A stretch of 7,656 nucleotides of DNA from an uncultured Eubacteriales bacterium (GTDB lineage Bacteria > Bacillota_A > Clostridia > Christensenellales > Aristaeellaceae), in NCBI GenBank assembly GCA_900321945.1, contig ONXY01000098.1, positions 1 through 7,656 on the forward strand, written 5' to 3'. Below the pieces are notes generated by a model. The model was given only the letters and a program-made list of their open reading frames with translations. It was not told where the DNA came from and did no database searches. A program made the translations under genes and the position numbers. Each line of letters begins with the position of its first letter. The stretch's first letter is position 1. This document shows positions 4,977 to 7,656 of the stretch, piece after piece.

Positions 4977-7656
4977 ATGTCAAGGAAATGGAGAAACGTT
5001 CTCATCGGGGTTCTGGCAGCGGCGGCGCTGATCGCCGCTGTATGGCTGCTGAATCAGGGCCCCACGGGCTTCAGCGACAAATACGCCGGCGTGGATCTGT
5101 CCACGGACGTCTCGGGCATCGGACGGAGTAACACGTACGACGCCTATAAGGCGGCTTTCGCGGACGAGGCGCCCGTAAAAGAGGAAGTTCCCGTGGACGT
5201 TCTGACATTCGAGGGCGGCGGGGAAGTCCGGAACGAAGGCCTTTTCATGCCGGATGAGTCCGAAATCACCTGGACCGTGACGGTGCCTCAGGCCGGCCTG
5301 TACAATATCCGGCTGGAGTACCTGACCACGGAGAGCCGGGGCGTGGATATCGAGCGGGAGCTTCTGATCAACGGGGAGCTGCCCTTCGCGGGCGCATCCA
5401 CCCTCTGCTTCAGCCGCCTGTGGACGGACGCGTCCGAAATCAGAAAGGACAACCAGGGGAACGATATCCGCCCCAGCCAGACCGAAGTCCATGAAAAACA
5501 GACCGCGTACTGCCGCGACGACATGGGGTACCAGACGGAGCCGTACGCGTTCCATTTCAACGAAGGGGAAAACACCATCACTCTCCGGTCCGTCAACGAG
5601 CCCATGATTCTCTGCGGCATGACGCTGACGCCCATCGTGAAATACCGGACGTACGCGGAATACCTGTCCGGCCAGCCTGAGACGGAGATGACGGAGGCGG
5701 GAAGGAACTACTCCCAGATTATTCAGGGCGAGAGCGCGGCGCTGCGCAGCACGCCGAGCCTTTACGCGCGCTACGACCGGAGTTCCCCGCTGACCGTTCC
5801 GTATTCCGTGACGAACACCATTCTGAACTATATCGGGGGCGATCCCTGGACCCATCCGGGCGAGTGGATCCAGTGGGACTTCGAGGTGCCCGAGGACGGA
5901 TACTACCATATCAGCATCAAGGCGCGGCAGATGTATCAGCGCGGCGCCCTCAGCGGGAGAACCGTGTATATCGACGGGGAGGTTCCCTTCGAGGATCTGG
6001 AGACGGTCACCTTCTTCTACAACACCAGCTGGGATATGAAAACCCTGTCGGATCAGGACGGGAATCCGTTCCGGTTCTTCCTGAAGAAAGGCGCGCACAC
6101 GCTGCGGATGGAAGTGACCCTGGGCGAGATGGGGCCCGTCCTGAAGGCCGTGGAGGACAGCATCTTCAGACTGAACCAGATCTACAGGAAGCTGCTGGTG
6201 CTGACCGGCGTCAATCCGGACCGTTTCCGGGACTACAATCTGGCCCGCGTGTATCCGGAAGCCATCGAGGCGATGGATCTGGAAAGCAGACGCCTTTACA
6301 AGATCGTGGACGACATCGTGGCCATCACCGGCGAGAAGAGCGACCGGGCGGCCGTGGCCCAGACTCTGGCGGTCCAGCTGGAGCGGTTCGTGGAAAACAA
6401 CGAGCGTATCACCGAATCCTTCACGAACTTCAAGGACAACATCACTTCTCTCGGAACGGCCATGCAGAACATGTCCGAGAGCAAGCTGGACGTCGATCTG
6501 ATCATGATCACGGGCGAGAGCGCGGAAATACCGCGGGTTCACGAGAACTTCCTGACCCGCGCGCTGCACGAGATCCGCAGCTGCGCCAGCTCCTTCTTCG
6601 TGGACTACAACTCGCTGGGCGACAAATACGAGGAAACGGACGACGTGCTCGAAGTCTGGATCACCACAGGCCGGGATCAGAGCACGGTGCTGAAGACCAT
6701 GGTGGACGACACCTTCACGGCGAAGACGGGCATCAAGGTGAACGTCAAGCTGGTGCAGGCGGACGCGATTCTGACGGCCGTGGTAGCCGGAAACGGACCG
6801 GACGTCGTGATGAGCGTCAGCGGCTGGTTCGCCGTCAACTACGCCATGCGGAACGCCGTGGAGGACATGACCCAGTTCCCGGATTTCGGGGAAGTGATCC
6901 AGCCCTTCCAGAAGAGCATCCTTCAGCCGCTGACCTACAACAACGGGACGAAGACCGGCGTCTACGGTCTTCCGGAGACCCAGAACTTCCCGGTCCTGTT
7001 CTACCGCAGCGACGTCATGGAGGAGATGGGGCTGCCCGTTCCGCAGACGTGGGAGGAACTGATCGCGGAGCTGCCCACCATTCAGGGCAACAGCCTGACG
7101 GTCGCGGTCAATTTCCCGGATATCGCGGTGGCGGACATTTCGGTGCTCTGCTCCATGATCTACCAGAACGGCGGAGCCATCTACGACGACGAGGCGAAGC
7201 GGACGGTCATAGACAGCGAGGCGGGCGTGGCTGCTTTCGAGCAGTATACAAGCCTGTACAACGACTACGGGCTGCCGGTCGTGTTCGACTTTGTCAGCCG
7301 TTTCCGCAGCGGCGAGATGCCGCTGGGCGTCGCCTCCTACGCGACCTACAACACGCTGATGGTATCCGCTCCGGAAATCCGCGGGCTGTGGGATGTCACG
7401 CTCTTCCCCGGAACGAAGAAGGAGGGCGGGACCATCGACCGGACCGCGCAGACGGACGGCCTGTGCTGCATGATCGTGGCGACGGAGGACGACAGGGTCA
7501 GACAGAACGCCTGGGAGTTCGTCAAATGGTGGGTCGGCGCGGACGCGCAGGTGCGGTTCGGGCGTGAGATGGAGAGCATTCTCGGTGCGAGCGCCAGATA
7601 CCAGACGGCCAACCAGGACGCGCTGCGCCAGCTGGCCTGGTCCGGCGGACAGCTGA
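4977..7656 (+). CDS. Large modular extracellular solute-binding protein, probably for a carbohydrate ABC importer (3' end missing)
   Basis: The start ATG 4977 follows GGGAG at 8 bases. The frame is open to the window edge, giving 893 residues with no stop. Residues 3-7 are basic (RKWRN) and 8-25 are hydrophobic, giving a signal peptide or membrane anchor. No lipobox Cys follows (LLNQGPTG), so it does not look like a standard lipoprotein. Residues about 71-222 and 244-382 look like two related beta-sandwich modules, possibly carbohydrate-binding; both share W-x-x-x-VP-x-x-G-x-Y-x-I (from W99 and W300) followed by a short strand with (L/Y)I(N/D)GE(L/V)PF. A helical linker spans about 383-555. 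From about 555 comes a family 1 solute-binding domain: VLEVWITTGRDQS, FTAKTGIKVNVKLV, YGLPETQNFPVLFYRSDV (about 663-680), PQTWEEL and WEFVKWW. The family usually needs about 400 residues here, so some 60-100 are probably missing. The gene is a separate unit from pheST, and permease genes are expected downstream. The ligand cannot be told. Confidence 0.9.
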   Translation, partial: MSRKWRNVLIGVLAAAALIAAVWLLNQGPTGFSDKYAGVDLSTDVSGIGRSNTYDAYKAAFADEAPVKEEVPVDVLTFEGGGEVRNEGLFMPDESEITWTVTVPQAGLYNIRLEYLTTESRGVDIERELLINGELPFAGASTLCFSRLWTDASEIRKDNQGNDIRPSQTEVHEKQTAYCRDDMGYQTEPYAFHFNEGENTITLRSVNEPMILCGMTLTPIVKYRTYAEYLSGQPETEMTEAGRNYSQIIQGESAALRSTPSLYARYDRSSPLTVPYSVTNTILNYIGGDPWTHPGEWIQWDFEVPEDGYYHISIKARQMYQRGALSGRTVYIDGEVPFEDLETVTFFYNTSWDMKTLSDQDGNPFRFFLKKGAHTLRMEVTLGEMGPVLKAVEDSIFRLNQIYRKLLVLTGVNPDRFRDYNLARVYPEAIEAMDLESRRLYKIVDDIVAITGEKSDRAAVAQTLAVQLERFVENNERITESFTNFKDNITSLGTAMQNMSESKLDVDLIMITGESAEIPRVHENFLTRALHEIRSCASSFFVDYNSLGDKYEETDDVLEVWITTGRDQSTVLKTMVDDTFTAKTGIKVNVKLVQADAILTAVVAGNGPDVVMSVSGWFAVNYAMRNAVEDMTQFPDFGEVIQPFQKSILQPLTYNNGTKTGVYGLPETQNFPVLFYRSDVMEEMGLPVPQTWEELIAELPTIQGNSLTVAVNFPDIAVADISVLCSMIYQNGGAIYDDEAKRTVIDSEAGVAAFEQYTSLYNDYGLPVVFDFVSRFRSGEMPLGVASYATYNTLMVSAPEIRGLWDVTLFPGTKKEGGTIDRTAQTDGLCCMIVATEDDRVRQNAWEFVKWWVGADAQVRFGREMESILGASARYQTANQDALRQLAWSGGQL

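Noticed and set aside
4980..6569. 529-codon open frame on the minus strand
   Set aside because: It is the codon-register shadow of the solute-binding gene and its stop is the complement of that gene's Ser2 TCA codon. The sense frame has a signal sequence and clear family motifs.
5864..7567. 567-codon plus-strand frame
   Set aside because: It is an out-of-frame shadow rich in Arg, Gly, Asp and Gln, typical of shifted reading in GC-rich DNA. The real frame, starting at 4977, continues through this region with solute-binding motifs and runs off the window without a stop.
1..7656. Search for CRISPR arrays, tRNA or rRNA genes, insertion sequences and defence genes
   Set aside because: No regularly spaced repeats, no cloverleaf-like sequence, no transposase motifs or terminal inverted repeats, and no gene outside the four described were found.

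Overview
The window is ordinary chromosomal, GC-rich DNA, most likely from a Gram-positive Clostridia-type Firmicute, perhaps an uncultured gut or rumen lineage. Three things suggest this: a DnaA and a PheS of Firmicutes type (PheS carries the paired CxxC knuckle), sigma-A-like promoters with good purine-rich ribosome binding sites, and a very large sugar-ABC-type solute-binding protein with beta-rich N-terminal modules, a style common in Clostridia and Paenibacillaceae. The taxon is an inference from protein character; no rRNA gene is present. All genes lie on the + strand.

Layout: (1) positions 1-1043 hold the 3' three quarters of dnaA (domains III and IV), closed by a textbook intrinsic terminator at 1053-1079. 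(2) A 222-base gap carries a sigma-A-like promoter (TTGACA, 17 bases, TACATT) that drives pheS (1266-2288) and pheT (2310-4715), the two subunits of phenylalanyl-tRNA synthetase. They form a two-gene operon with a 21-base gap and end in a second strong terminator at 4733-4761. (3) A 261-base gap carries a promoter with perfect TTGACA and TATAAT hexamers (18-base spacer) and a leader of about 96 bases. (4) From 4977 to the window edge lies an incomplete gene for a membrane-anchored or secreted extracellular solute-binding protein. It has two tandem beta-sandwich-like modules, a helical linker and a family 1 solute-binding domain. Its reading frame runs off the end of the window.

The genes form three independent transcription units: replication initiation, Phe-tRNA charging, and probably carbohydrate capture for an ABC importer whose permeases should lie downstream. 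I see no mobile element, CRISPR array, tRNA or rRNA gene. I also see no convincing new system. The points most worth a second look are the dnaA-pheST neighbourhood without dnaN, the absence of a T-box leader before pheST, the duplicated N-terminal module and missing lipobox of the solute-binding protein, its long leader, and the complete avoidance of TTA, CTA and TCA codons, which creates a misleading antisense reading frame of more than 1100 codons.
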